Shown piece after piece: positions 15,285 through 23,466 of a DNA stretch of 28,432 nt. Origin of the DNA: an uncultured Clostridia bacterium (lineage in GTDB: Bacteria; Bacillota; Clostridia; UBA1381; UMGS1253); contig CALAUK010000039.1 in the NCBI GenBank assembly GCA_937892135.1, positions 1 to 28,432 of the forward strand, in the 5' to 3' direction. Positions within the stretch are counted from its first letter, which is position 1, and every line of letters starts with the position of its first letter. The translations under genes and the position numbers were made by a program. The notes beneath the pieces were generated by a model. That model was not told the origin of the DNA. It did not search any database and worked only from the letters and a program-made list of their open reading frames with translations.

Positions 15285-15321
15285 TTGACTATATTGTAGC
15301 ACCTGTTTATAATATAGTCAA
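15285..15321. promoter_or_regulatory. Palindromic operator with two opposed promoters (LysR / YitT)
   Basis: Perfect 11-bp arms TTGACTATATT (15285-15295) and AATATAGTCAA (15311-15321) with a 15-base centre. Plus strand: -35 TTGACT (15285-15290), 17 bases, -10 TATAAT (15308-15313), toward YitT. Minus strand: -35 TTGACT (15316-15321), 17 bases, -10 TACAAT (15293-15298), toward the LysR gene. Both promoters occupy the same 37 bases, so RNA polymerase cannot use both at once, and a LysR tetramer bound there would cover both. Confidence 0.8.
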
Positions 15322-15345
15322 GAAATAATCATAGAAGGTGTTTTT

Positions 15346-16203
15346 TTGATTAATAAGTGTATTGATTTATGTAAAATTTCTCTGCTCGCATTTATAACTG
15401 CAATAAATTACTGTGTTTTTGTATTTCCAAACAAGTTTGCTCCCGCAGGAATAGATGGCATATGCACCATGACTCAGGATATTTTAAACATAAATATGGG
15501 ATATTTTTCATTGATTGTAAATATTCCGCTTATAATTATTGCTTTTATTATGCTCAACCGTGATTATGCAACAAAGAGTTCCGTATATGTTATTATATTT
15601 TCGGTATCCGTCATCCTCATCAAGAAACTTGATATTTCCGGGATATATTATCTTACAGAAACAGGCACCAGTACCGTACTTGCTCCTATAGCCTCAGGTG
15701 CAATCCGAGGCATAATATATGCACATACATTAAAATTAAACGGCTCGGCAGGCGGAATTGATATAATTTCATCTGCACTCAAAATAAAAAAACCTCATCT
15801 GAATTTTATGGATAATATTTTTATAATAAACACATTAATTGCCATCGTATCGTTCTGGGTCTATGACAGAAATATTGAACCCGTTATATGTAGTATAATT
15901 TATGCATATATAAGCAGTCATGTATGTAATCATCTGCGTGACAAAGAACATGAGAATATAAAATATGAAATCATCACAAAAAATCCGACAGAAATAGTTT
16001 CGTATATAAATCACCAGCTGCATAAGAAAGCAACGATCATAAACGCCAGAGGGGCTTATTCGGATGAAGACACAAAGGTGGTTTTTTGCATAGTAGAAAA
16101 AAGTTCTGCGCCTTTTTTAGAAAAATTCCTTTTAGCTTATCCTGATTGTATAACATTCAAAAGTTATGCAACAGACTCAATTTCAGGTGTTACATATAAA
16201 TAA
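15346..16203 (+). CDS. YitT family membrane protein (DUF161 + DUF2179)
   Basis: Integral membrane protein, 285 residues, of the YitT family, whose transport or sensing role is not settled. The N-terminal part (about 10-205) has five to six hydrophobic segments with the family pattern VFPNKFAPAGIDGICTMTQDI near 27-47, GAIRGIIYAHTLKLNGSAGGIDIIS near 118-142 and a further conserved helix. The C-terminal DUF2179 domain (about 210-285) looks like a small cytosolic ligand-binding domain, with KKATIINARGAYSDEDTKVVFCIV. The start is TTG at 15346, with GAAGGTG 5 bases upstream; no better start exists in frame. It is transcribed from the palindromic promoter shared with the divergent LysR gene. Confidence 0.88.
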   Translation: MINKCIDLCKISLLAFITAINYCVFVFPNKFAPAGIDGICTMTQDILNINMGYFSLIVNIPLIIIAFIMLNRDYATKSSVYVIIFSVSVILIKKLDISGIYYLTETGTSTVLAPIASGAIRGIIYAHTLKLNGSAGGIDIISSALKIKKPHLNFMDNIFIINTLIAIVSFWVYDRNIEPVICSIIYAYISSHVCNHLRDKEHENIKYEIITKNPTEIVSYINHQLHKKATIINARGAYSDEDTKVVFCIVEKSSAPFLEKFLLAYPDCITFKSYATDSISGVTYK

Positions 16204-16220
16204 TCTAATTGTATATACTT

Positions 16221-16316
16221 GCCTCAAAAAAGAAAAAACACAGACATTTTCGCATGTCTGTGTTTTTTTACTGTCTGCGGAATTTAAAAGCCCGAAGCCA
16301 ACTTTCCCAACTGCCC
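16221..16316. repeat. Diverged second copy of the 3' hairpin module
   Basis: This 96-base stretch aligns with 10627-10740. Shared blocks in + orientation are GCCTCA, a long hairpin (16233-16268; arms with ACAGACAT/ATGTCTGT and A6/T6 ends), GCGGAA-TT, CC-AA-CCA and (A)C-GCCC. One base pair of the stem differs by a double change (T-A in copy 1, C-G here), which keeps pairing. Like copy 1 it lies directly behind the stop of a minus-strand gene (SLH protein, stop at 16324). The outer inverted repeats of copy 1 are absent. It probably ends transcription from both convergent genes. Confidence 0.65.
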
Positions 16317-16323
16317 TTTTGTA

Positions 16324-18078
16324 TTATAAAACTATACTTACTGCAACGAATTCGTCATCTTCATACACACCGTCTATAATAAGCACGTCACCTTTTTCAA
16401 TTTCGTCAAGCTTAATCTTGGACTTTGTGGCATAATCAAGTATAGAAGTCTTTTCATTAATATGAACAATTCTATCTTCGCCCTCAGAAACAACCTTTAT
16501 AAGCCCTTCATCAGCATAAACCTTTTCAACTGTTCCTGTAAAGTGAACAGGAGGAATGTACTTTCCAACTCTTACCTCGAAAAGCTCGCCTGCTTTAAAG
16601 GTCAATATCGCACCTCCGCCTACTCTCATTCCGTAAATCGAGGTAAGATTGCCTGCTTCATCATAGAATACTGTCTCAGGTCGAACCTTTATTCTCACGC
16701 CATCGCCGTTACCTACAAGCATGTTTATTTCGTCTTCTCCTATAACTAACTGACGAACCTTTGCGCCCGCACCGCCAAAATCTTCATAAGCGCCTATTTT
16801 AGAAATTATTCCGTCTTCTGCACTTACTGAAACAATTTCGCCGTTTTCAAGCTCTTTTAAATCTATTTCGTAGCCGTTCCTTAGTATTTTTGCATCTTCT
16901 GCAATCTCAAATTCATTTTCTGCTCCGTACTCGTCTGTAAACTTAAGCATTCTGTCAGGAAGAACAGAAATTGAAATAACCTTAGCATTTTCATATACAA
17001 CCTGGTCTCCCATACCTGCAATTGTTCTTACAAAGCCGTTTACTATGCCAAGCTCAACAGGGTTTTTAAGATCCATATCCTTAAAGGCAATGCTCTCGCC
17101 CTCTTCAGTACAGGTTAAAAATGCAGATATTCCGTAAACACTTCCGTCCGCAACAGTAATTGTTGTTGAAGTAACATTTGTTATCTTGCTGACAACAGTT
17201 TCAAACTTAAGCTCAGCCGGGCGCATCGCCTCAACAACCCATACTCCCGAAGAAGTACTTATCACTGTTACAGTGTCGCCAATCTGAGAATCGGAAAACT
17301 CTCTTTTTTCGCCGTTTACTCTGTATAAAACTTTATTGTCAAACTCTTTTTTAACTCCGTCAATCTCTAACGCCCTTTCGCCCTCATAAACATTAGTAAC
17401 CGTACCTGTTATGTAGTCTATGTTAAGCTTTTTGATTATTCTGTCTAAGATAATTGCAACCTGAGCACGTGTTACGCCTGTGTCGGGAGAAAAGCTTCCG
17501 TCCTCCATACCGGTAAGTATTCCCTCTGATGCAACGAAGTTTACTGCATTTAAAGATTCAGCCGGAATTTTATCTTTATCTGTAAAACTGGAGTCATAGC
17601 TTGCATTTTCGTCAAAGCCGCCTCTTATATCCAAAAGCTTTGAAATCAAAACAGCTGCCTCATGCCTTAGCATTACTTTATTTTTCTCGCTCTCAGAAAG
17701 ATAAAAATCCATATCATCTTCCGATAAAATATCTCTTTCTATCATAAAGCAAAGCTCTTTTTTAGCGTATGTATTATAGTTGTCAGCAATATCTTTATAC
17801 TCATACTGATTAAATTCAACTATATAAGAATTGTAATAATCATTTACGCCCACAGCACGTGCAAGTAAGGTTAGTGCCTCCTGACGTGTTATTTCTCTTG
17901 CGGGGCCGTAAGTTCCGTCATCATAACCTTTTATGATTCCCTTGTTTGCAAGGTCATTAATAGTGTCCTTCGCCCAATTATAACTACCGTCCTGAAGATC
18001 CGAAAAATAAGCCGCTGATGTAGCCGTACCAAAAACAAGCACGAAGCTTAGCATCAAAGCAAAAATCTTTTTATACAT
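16324..18078 (-). CDS. Secreted protein with three SLH domains
   Basis: Cell-surface protein of 584 residues. A signal peptide (MYKK plus a hydrophobic stretch to about 23) is followed by three SLH domains: about 24-72 (YFSDLQDGSYNWAKDTI, later ITRQEAL), about 92-150 and about 164-219 (AVNFVASEGILTGMEDG, then VTRAQVAIILDRI). SLH triplets bind pyruvylated cell-wall polymers. The remaining 365 residues are beta-rich without a recognised catalytic motif. They contain repeated short segments of the kind TVEKVYADEGLIKVVSEG and GTVTNVYEGERALEIDG, suggesting tandem small beta-barrels. It has its own promoter at 18134-18163 and AAGGAGG before the ATG. Its role is structural or unknown. Confidence 0.88.
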   Translation of the reverse strand: MYKKIFALMLSFVLVFGTATSAAYFSDLQDGSYNWAKDTINDLANKGIIKGYDDGTYGPAREITRQEALTLLARAVGVNDYYNSYIVEFNQYEYKDIADNYNTYAKKELCFMIERDILSEDDMDFYLSESEKNKVMLRHEAAVLISKLLDIRGGFDENASYDSSFTDKDKIPAESLNAVNFVASEGILTGMEDGSFSPDTGVTRAQVAIILDRIIKKLNIDYITGTVTNVYEGERALEIDGVKKEFDNKVLYRVNGEKREFSDSQIGDTVTVISTSSGVWVVEAMRPAELKFETVVSKITNVTSTTITVADGSVYGISAFLTCTEEGESIAFKDMDLKNPVELGIVNGFVRTIAGMGDQVVYENAKVISISVLPDRMLKFTDEYGAENEFEIAEDAKILRNGYEIDLKELENGEIVSVSAEDGIISKIGAYEDFGGAGAKVRQLVIGEDEINMLVGNGDGVRIKVRPETVFYDEAGNLTSIYGMRVGGGAILTFKAGELFEVRVGKYIPPVHFTGTVEKVYADEGLIKVVSEGEDRIVHINEKTSILDYATKSKIKLDEIEKGDVLIIDGVYEDDEFVAVSIVL

Positions 18079-18133
18079 GACTTTTTCCTCCTTAAAGCAC
18101 TTTTGTGCGCATAAATATTGTATGGCTAATTAT

Positions 18134-18163
18134 ATTATATACTATATGTGCCTGTGTTGTAAA
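18134..18163 (-). promoter_or_regulatory. Promoter of the SLH protein gene
   Basis: Minus-strand TTTACA (18158-18163) and TATAAT (18134-18139) with an 18-base spacer, about 55 bases before the SLH gene ATG and downstream of the terminator of the lipoprotein gene. Confidence 0.65.
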
Positions 18164-18185
18164 TAGTTTTTTTGAAAAAAATTAC

Positions 18186-18217
18186 AAAAAAAAGACCTGA
18201 AATCAATTCAGGTCTTT
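18186..18217 (-). terminator. Terminator of the lipoprotein gene
   Basis: An 11-bp stem, AAAGACCTGAA (18191-18201) with TTCAGGTCTTT (18207-18217), and a 5-base loop. Read on the minus strand it runs into a further A/T tract (18186-18190). It starts seven bases past the lipoprotein stop codon. Confidence 0.85.
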
Positions 18218-18223
18218 TAGCTT

Positions 18224-19501
18224 TTACTCTTTGGTTTCCTCTAAAATCTTAGCGTCCATTTTTTCAAATGCATAGCCGTTATTCTGAGCATATCTGTGCG
18301 CCTGAGAGTTTGCTCTTCCGCATATTGTTATGCTGTTTGAAAAAGCAAAGTCTCCAATTCTTGTAACAGAATCAGGCACATAAACACTTTCCATAAGGTC
18401 ACAACCGAAAAATGCATATTCTTTAATTTCCTTAACTGAATCCTCAATTATAAATTCGCCTCTTTTACCATCGGGGCAAACAACAATTAAGTTCATATTC
18501 TTGTTGTAAAGAACGCCATTTTCATCTGAAGCAAAGTTTTCATTTTCTTCGCTTACAGTTATGCTTCTTAAATCAGAACAGTGAAGGAATGGATTGTTTC
18601 CTATTTCTTTCACGTTTTTGGGAATTTCGAAACGGCTTATTCCGCTGTCTGCAAAAGCGAAGTCTCCAATCTTTTCAAGACTTTCTGAAAGATTTATCTT
18701 ATACAGTCCTTTACACATCGCAAATGCACGGTTTTCTATACTTACAACGCTTGATGGCAATGTAATGGTGTTTCTTATACCACTGTTTTCAAAAGCACTC
18801 TCGCCTATTGTGTGAAGCGAATTTGAAAAAACTACTTCGTATAAAAATCTGCATCCGTAAAACGCATGGCTTCCGATTTCTTTTACGCTGTCTGTCATTT
18901 TAACGCTTGAAATATCAAGACCGTCATCGCCATACTCATCAAATGCATTTGAAATATACTTAACGCCGTGAGGTATTGTTACCTGAGGACTTGCGCCCTT
19001 GTACTTAACTAAAACGCCATCGCCTAAAACAACAAAGGAGTCTTCCTTGTTATTAAGCCAGCCCGTTCCCTCAAAGGCATCATAGCCTGACTTTGTAACG
19101 CTTTTGGCAACCTTTATTTCGCTTACATTTTCCATTCCGTAAAATGCAAAGTCACCAATAGATGTTGCTCCGTCAAGCACATCAATTCTTTTTATATCCA
19201 GGTATACCCACTGCGGGAGAGCTCCCTCTTCGGTTCCGTAGTTTTGCATTTCTCCCGTGCCGTATATAACAAGTGCATTATCATCGCCATATTCCCAGTT
19301 TAGCCTGTCTCCGCACTTGCCTTTTTTTGAAACTTTTTTTATTCTTCCCTCCTGCGGTGCAGGCTCTTCGGTCGCTACCGGTGTCGGAGTAGGCTCTCCT
19401 AAAGGTTTATCGCCTCCGTCACCCGAGCAGGATGAAAAGGCAAAAACGCTTAAACAAGCAATAATTACAACTAAAAACAATCTTTTAATATTTTTGGACA
19501 T
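18224..19501 (-). CDS. Leucine-rich-repeat (BspA-type) surface lipoprotein
   Basis: Secreted lipoprotein of 425 residues. The signal sequence ends with FAFSSC, giving a lipobox Cys at 25, though Phe at -3 is less usual. A proline- and acid-rich linker follows (PTPTPVATEEPAP). From about 60 on there are repeated BspA-type leucine-rich units of the pattern IGDFAFYG-x-x-x-LxxIxIPxSVxxIG, at least eight (for example DGATSIGDFAFYGMENV, DSVKEIGSHAFYGCRFL, SVVSIENRAFAMCKGL, ESLEKIGDFAFADSGI). Such domains mediate adhesion or protein binding. The ATG is 24 bases downstream of the acyl-CoA synthetase stop, so it may share that transcript, and it ends at its own terminator. The partner is unknown. Confidence 0.9.
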   Translation of the reverse strand: MSKNIKRLFLVVIIACLSVFAFSSCSGDGGDKPLGEPTPTPVATEEPAPQEGRIKKVSKKGKCGDRLNWEYGDDNALVIYGTGEMQNYGTEEGALPQWVYLDIKRIDVLDGATSIGDFAFYGMENVSEIKVAKSVTKSGYDAFEGTGWLNNKEDSFVVLGDGVLVKYKGASPQVTIPHGVKYISNAFDEYGDDGLDISSVKMTDSVKEIGSHAFYGCRFLYEVVFSNSLHTIGESAFENSGIRNTITLPSSVVSIENRAFAMCKGLYKINLSESLEKIGDFAFADSGISRFEIPKNVKEIGNNPFLHCSDLRSITVSEENENFASDENGVLYNKNMNLIVVCPDGKRGEFIIEDSVKEIKEYAFFGCDLMESVYVPDSVTRIGDFAFSNSITICGRANSQAHRYAQNNGYAFEKMDAKILEETKE

Positions 19502-19525
19502 ATCATTTATCCCCCAATTTAAATA

Positions 19526-21190
19526 TTACTTCTTGTTATCATTAGCTCTTATTTCAACACGTCTTATTTTTCCGCTTGTTGTTTTCGGAAGTTCGTTAAC
19601 ATATTCAACAATTCTCGGATATTTATAAGGAGCAGTAAGCTTTTTAACGTGATTCTGAAGCTCACGTGTAAGCTCATCTGACGAAGTGTATCCTTTTTTA
19701 AGCACGATCGTCGCCTTAACAACCTGACCTCTTACGGGGTCGGGAGCTGCTGTTATCGCGCACTCTAACACCGACGGATGCTCCATAAGCGCACTTTCAA
19801 CCTCAAAAGGACCTATTCTGTAGCCTGAGCATTTTATAACATCGTCCGCTCTTCCCACAAACCAGTAATATCCTTTAGAGTCTCTCCATGCGACATCACC
19901 TGTGCGGTAAATATTTCCGCCAAGCTTTTCCTTTGTTGCCTCAGGGTCGTTAAATATTTCAACAACAAGACCTGTTGGCATATATTTATCTATATCTCTT
20001 ACAACTAATTCACCCTCAACACCAACCTCGCAGGATTTGCCGTTTTCATCTATAATATCAATATTATAAAGAGGAGACGGTTTTCCCATAGAGCCGGGGT
20101 TAGGCTCAAATCCATCAAAGTTTGCAACTAAAACAGAAGATTCCGACTGACCGAAGCCCTCGCACATGCAAAGCCCCGTAAGCTTTCTCCACTCATTGTA
20201 AACATCGGGATTTAATGCCTCTCCCGCTGTACAGCAGTGAGTTATAAAGCTTAAATCATAGCCCGACAAATCCTCCTGCATCATAAAACGAAACATTGTA
20301 GGCGGTGCACAAAAAGTTGCAGGCTTGTACTTAACAAGAACGTCCAAAAGCTTTTTGGCAATGAACTTATCCATATCGTAGCCTAAAATACCTGCGCCCG
20401 AAATCCACTGCCCGTAAATCTTGCCCCAGCCGAACTTTGCCCAGCCCGAGTCTGAAACTGACATATGAAGCTTGTTATCTATAACCTTATGCCAGTACTT
20501 TGCAGTAACAATATGACCTAAAGGATGCGTATGATTATGCGCAACCATCTTAGGCATTCCCGTTGTTCCCGATGTGAAATATGTTAAAAAGATTTCGTCA
20601 TTATGAGTCGCATCCTCGCCTGTCGGACGATTAAAAACATCGCTCATAGGCTCAATCGCCTCGTCAAAGTTTGTCCAGCCATCTCTTTTATTGCCGACAA
20701 GTATTTTATGCTTTAAGGTCTCACATTCAGGCTCTGCAATCTCAACCTGCGAAATAACATAGTCATCATCAACAACCACTATTGCGCTTACGCCCGCTTT
20801 ATTACATCTGTAAGCAATATCTTTTTTCGTAAGCTGAAGAGACGCAGGGATAAGTATTGCACCAATCTTATGAAGCGCAACTGCACACATCCAGTATTCA
20901 TATCGTCTTCTTAAAATCAGTAAAACTCTGTCGCCTTTTTTGATTCCGATAGATTTAAAATAGTTTGCAATCTTATTTGAAAACTTCTTCACATCATAGA
21001 AAGTGAAAATCTTTTCTTCATCATGGTCATTACACCACACAAGCGCAACCTTTTGGGGCATCTCTTCTGCCCACGCATCAACAACGTCAAAGCCAAAGTT
21101 AAAGTTTTCAGGAACATTAAGCTTGTAGTTTTTCTTAAAGTCTTCATAAGACTCAAATTCTGTTCTGTCTAAAAATTTATGTAATAACAT
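19526..21190 (-). CDS. AMP-forming acyl-CoA synthetase
   Basis: Adenylate-forming enzyme of the ANL family, 554 residues, which activates a carboxylic acid with ATP and joins it to CoA. Visible motifs are the P-loop TSGTTGMPK at 206-214, the CEGFGQSES region (A5), YRTGDVAWRDSKGYYWFVGRADDVIKCSGYRIGPFEVE (A7-A8) and the C-terminal PKTTSGKIRR with the catalytic lysine. The overall pattern is nearest to medium-chain or acetyl-CoA-synthetase-like enzymes in anaerobes; the substrate is not deducible. It lies 22 bases downstream of an XRE-cupin regulator gene on the same strand, a pairing seen in many Clostridia and gut anaerobes, so acid level may be sensed by the cupin. Confidence 0.92.
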   Translation of the reverse strand: MLLHKFLDRTEFESYEDFKKNYKLNVPENFNFGFDVVDAWAEEMPQKVALVWCNDHDEEKIFTFYDVKKFSNKIANYFKSIGIKKGDRVLLILRRRYEYWMCAVALHKIGAILIPASLQLTKKDIAYRCNKAGVSAIVVVDDDYVISQVEIAEPECETLKHKILVGNKRDGWTNFDEAIEPMSDVFNRPTGEDATHNDEIFLTYFTSGTTGMPKMVAHNHTHPLGHIVTAKYWHKVIDNKLHMSVSDSGWAKFGWGKIYGQWISGAGILGYDMDKFIAKKLLDVLVKYKPATFCAPPTMFRFMMQEDLSGYDLSFITHCCTAGEALNPDVYNEWRKLTGLCMCEGFGQSESSVLVANFDGFEPNPGSMGKPSPLYNIDIIDENGKSCEVGVEGELVVRDIDKYMPTGLVVEIFNDPEATKEKLGGNIYRTGDVAWRDSKGYYWFVGRADDVIKCSGYRIGPFEVESALMEHPSVLECAITAAPDPVRGQVVKATIVLKKGYTSSDELTRELQNHVKKLTAPYKYPRIVEYVNELPKTTSGKIRRVEIRANDNKK

Positions 21191-21212
21191 TTATAACCAA
21201 CCTCTTAAAAAC

Positions 21213-21770
21213 TTAAATTTTCTCCGCAATTATAGTTAAAAACTTTGCCTCTTTTCCGTTTAATGCCTGCTGGCCGTGAGGAAGAGTTGAGTCAAAGTAT
21301 ATAGAATCTCCCTCATTTAATATAACGGACTCATCGCCGATTTCAACCAAAATTGTGCCCTCTAAAACATAGTTAAACTCCTGTCCGTCATGGACGACGA
21401 GTTTATGGTCACGGTTATCGGGCGCAACGGTTACAAGCATAGGCTCCATAAATCTGTTTTTAAATTTATAGCCTAAGCTTTCAAAATGATATCCGGGATA
21501 GCGGTCAGCATTTATACCCTGACCCTTTTTAATTGCACAATATGTATTAAGCCTCGGGCTTCTTCCCGTTAAAATCTCTGAAAAGTCAACGCGAAACTCA
21601 TTTGCAATCTTATAAATAACGCTTATCGGAATATCCTCGCCGTGGTCTTCGTATGCAAGGTATTTTTCCTCATCTATTCCTAAAAGCTTTGTCATATCCG
21701 AAACCTCATAACCGCAGATTTCTCTAAGTTCTTTTATGCGTTTTGCTATTATTTTGAATTCATCTGACAT
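21213..21770 (-). CDS. XRE-family regulator with C-terminal cupin domain
   Basis: DNA-binding regulator of 185 residues. The HTH_3 domain is at about 8-65 (IKELREICGYEVSDMTKLLGIDEEKYLAYEDHG). The C-terminal cupin_2 barrel is at about 108-182, with HDGQEFNYVLEGTILVEIGDESVILNEGDSIYFDSTLPHG holding the two cupin motifs and the metal-type residues (H, E and H). It is monocistronic with the acyl-CoA synthetase gene from promoter 21804-21832. Members usually sense a small molecule bound in the cupin and regulate their own operon. No palindromic operator was obvious around its promoter. Confidence 0.92.
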   Translation of the reverse strand: MSDEFKIIAKRIKELREICGYEVSDMTKLLGIDEEKYLAYEDHGEDIPISVIYKIANEFRVDFSEILTGRSPRLNTYCAIKKGQGINADRYPGYHFESLGYKFKNRFMEPMLVTVAPDNRDHKLVVHDGQEFNYVLEGTILVEIGDESVILNEGDSIYFDSTLPHGQQALNGKEAKFLTIIAEKI

Positions 21771-21803
21771 AGTAATTCATCCTTTCAAAGTCATACAAAA
21801 TTA

Positions 21804-21832
21804 ATTATACACTAAAACCCTTTTAAAATCAA
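21804..21832 (-). promoter_or_regulatory. Promoter of the XRE-cupin / acyl-CoA synthetase operon
   Basis: Minus-strand TTGATT (21827-21832) and TATAAT (21804-21809) separated by 17 bases, 33 bases before the regulator ATG. Confidence 0.75.
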
Positions 21833-21857
21833 GTTTTTTATGAAATATCAAAAATAT

Positions 21858-21886
21858 TTGCATTTTTTTGATAATTGGTGTATAAT
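21858..21886 (+). promoter_or_regulatory. Promoter of comM-proC
   Basis: TTGCAT (21858-21863) and TATAAT (21881-21886) with a 17-base spacer, 28 bases before the comM ATG. It is divergent from the regulator promoter, with the two -35 boxes about 25 bases apart. Confidence 0.75.
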
Positions 21887-21914
21887 GTAAGAAATATTTT
21901 TCAAGGAGGGTATT

Positions 21915-23450
21915 ATGCTTTCAAAGGTAATAAGTGCAGGTTTTTCAGGTATAGACGGATATGCTGTAACCGTTGAAACGGATGTAAATTCCGGTATGCC
22001 CTCTTTTGACATAGTAGGTCTTCCCGATACTGCGGTTAAAGAATCAAAAGAGCGTGTCCGCTCCGCTGTTAAAAACTGCGGCTTTGCGTTTCCGTCAAGA
22101 AAGGTTATTGTTAATCTTGCTCCGGCAGACATAAGAAAAGAGGGAAGTATTTACGATTTGCCCGTTGCAATTTCGTATTTAATAGCAACAGGTCAGCTAT
22201 CAGAAGATGCCGCAAAGGAAAATGCTTTTTTAGGTGAGCTTTCCTTAAATGGCGAACTCCGCCCTGTTAAGGGAGTTTTGTCTATGGTGCTTTCTTTAAA
22301 GCAGGAGGGAATTAAAAATGTTTTTCTTCCCTTTGAAAACTCTGTTGAGGCGGCAGTAGTTGACGGAATAAATATATACGGCGCAGAAAATCTTTTGCAG
22401 ATTACAGGTCACCTTGAGGGAAATAATGCTTTAGACCCCGAGGAAGTTGATGTTGATGCACTTTTCAAATTAAAGGCTCCTCATATGATTGATTTTTCCG
22501 ATGTGCGCGGTCAGCAAAAAGTAAAAAGAGCTTTAGAGATTGCTGCAGCCGGAAACCATAATGTTTTAATGCTTGGGCCTCCCGGTGCAGGCAAAACTAT
22601 GATTGCAAAAAGAATTCCGACAATTCTTCCCGATATGACCTTGGAGGAGGCATTGGAGGTTACAAAAATTCATTCTATTGCCGGTATGGTAGATAATAAA
22701 TCTCCTTTAGTAACAACAAGGCCATTCAGAAATCCGCATCACACAATTTCGGCAAACGGTCTTACAGGCGGAGGCTCTGTTCCCCGCCCCGGCGAGGTGA
22801 GCCTTGCGCATAACGGCGTTTTATTTTTAGACGAGCTTCCCGAATTTAACAAAAATGTTCTCGAAGTTCTTCGTCAGCCGTTAGAAGACAGGGTTGTAAC
22901 TATTTCAAGAGTTTCGGCTACCAATACATACCCGTGCAATATAATGTTCGTTTCTTCAATGAATCCGTGCCCCTGTGGTTATTATGGAGACCCATCGGGA
23001 AAGTGTACTTGCTCAAGCTATCAGATAAGTAACTACTTAAACAAAATAAGCGGACCTCTTTTAGACAGAATTGACATTCATATTGAAGTGGCGTCTGTTG
23101 AATATGAGGAATTAAAAAACAAAGCTTTTGGTGAATCGTCTTATGATATAAGACAAAGAGTTAATAATGCAAGAAAAATTCAGCAGGCGAGATACAAGGA
23201 GCATTCTATACTTTCAAACTCCGAGCTTTCATCGTCTTTAATGGATAAATACTGTGCTCTTGATGATGAGTCAAACGAGCTTTTGAAAAATGCATTTAAT
23301 AAGTTCGGCTTAAGCGCAAGAGCGCATAACAGAATTTTAAAGGTTGCGCGTACTATCGCCGATCTGGAGGAAAGCACAAACATTTCTTCTTCTCACATAG
23401 CTGAGGCTATAAGATACAGAACGCTTGACAAAAAGTTCTGGAACAAATAA
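21915..23450 (+). CDS. comM: YifB/ComM family AAA+ ATPase
   Basis: Mg-chelatase-like AAA+ protein, 511 residues. In Gram-negatives ComM is a branch-migration helicase in natural transformation; in Firmicutes the role is less clear. An N-terminal Lon-C/ChlI-like domain (about 1-165) opens SAGFSGIDGYAVTVETDVNSGMPSFDIVGLPD. The AAA+ core has Walker A GPPGAGKT at 221-228, Walker B LFLDELPEF, a cysteine-rich MNPCPCGYYGDPSGKCTCS insert (about 350-370) and DRIDIHIEV. The C-terminal helical Mg_chelatase_C domain follows. AAGGAGGG lies 4 bases before the ATG. The proC gene follows after 16 bases, so they are co-transcribed. Confidence 0.94.
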   Translation: MLSKVISAGFSGIDGYAVTVETDVNSGMPSFDIVGLPDTAVKESKERVRSAVKNCGFAFPSRKVIVNLAPADIRKEGSIYDLPVAISYLIATGQLSEDAAKENAFLGELSLNGELRPVKGVLSMVLSLKQEGIKNVFLPFENSVEAAVVDGINIYGAENLLQITGHLEGNNALDPEEVDVDALFKLKAPHMIDFSDVRGQQKVKRALEIAAAGNHNVLMLGPPGAGKTMIAKRIPTILPDMTLEEALEVTKIHSIAGMVDNKSPLVTTRPFRNPHHTISANGLTGGGSVPRPGEVSLAHNGVLFLDELPEFNKNVLEVLRQPLEDRVVTISRVSATNTYPCNIMFVSSMNPCPCGYYGDPSGKCTCSSYQISNYLNKISGPLLDRIDIHIEVASVEYEELKNKAFGESSYDIRQRVNNARKIQQARYKEHSILSNSELSSSLMDKYCALDDESNELLKNAFNKFGLSARAHNRILKVARTIADLEESTNISSSHIAEAIRYRTLDKKFWNK

Positions 23451-23466
23451 GAAAGGATATGATTTT

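Noticed and set aside
18594..19200. Repetitive DNA in the lipoprotein gene as a possible tandem repeat array
   Set aside because: The repetition is at protein level (degenerate leucine-rich units of about 23 residues), not an array of near-identical DNA repeats.
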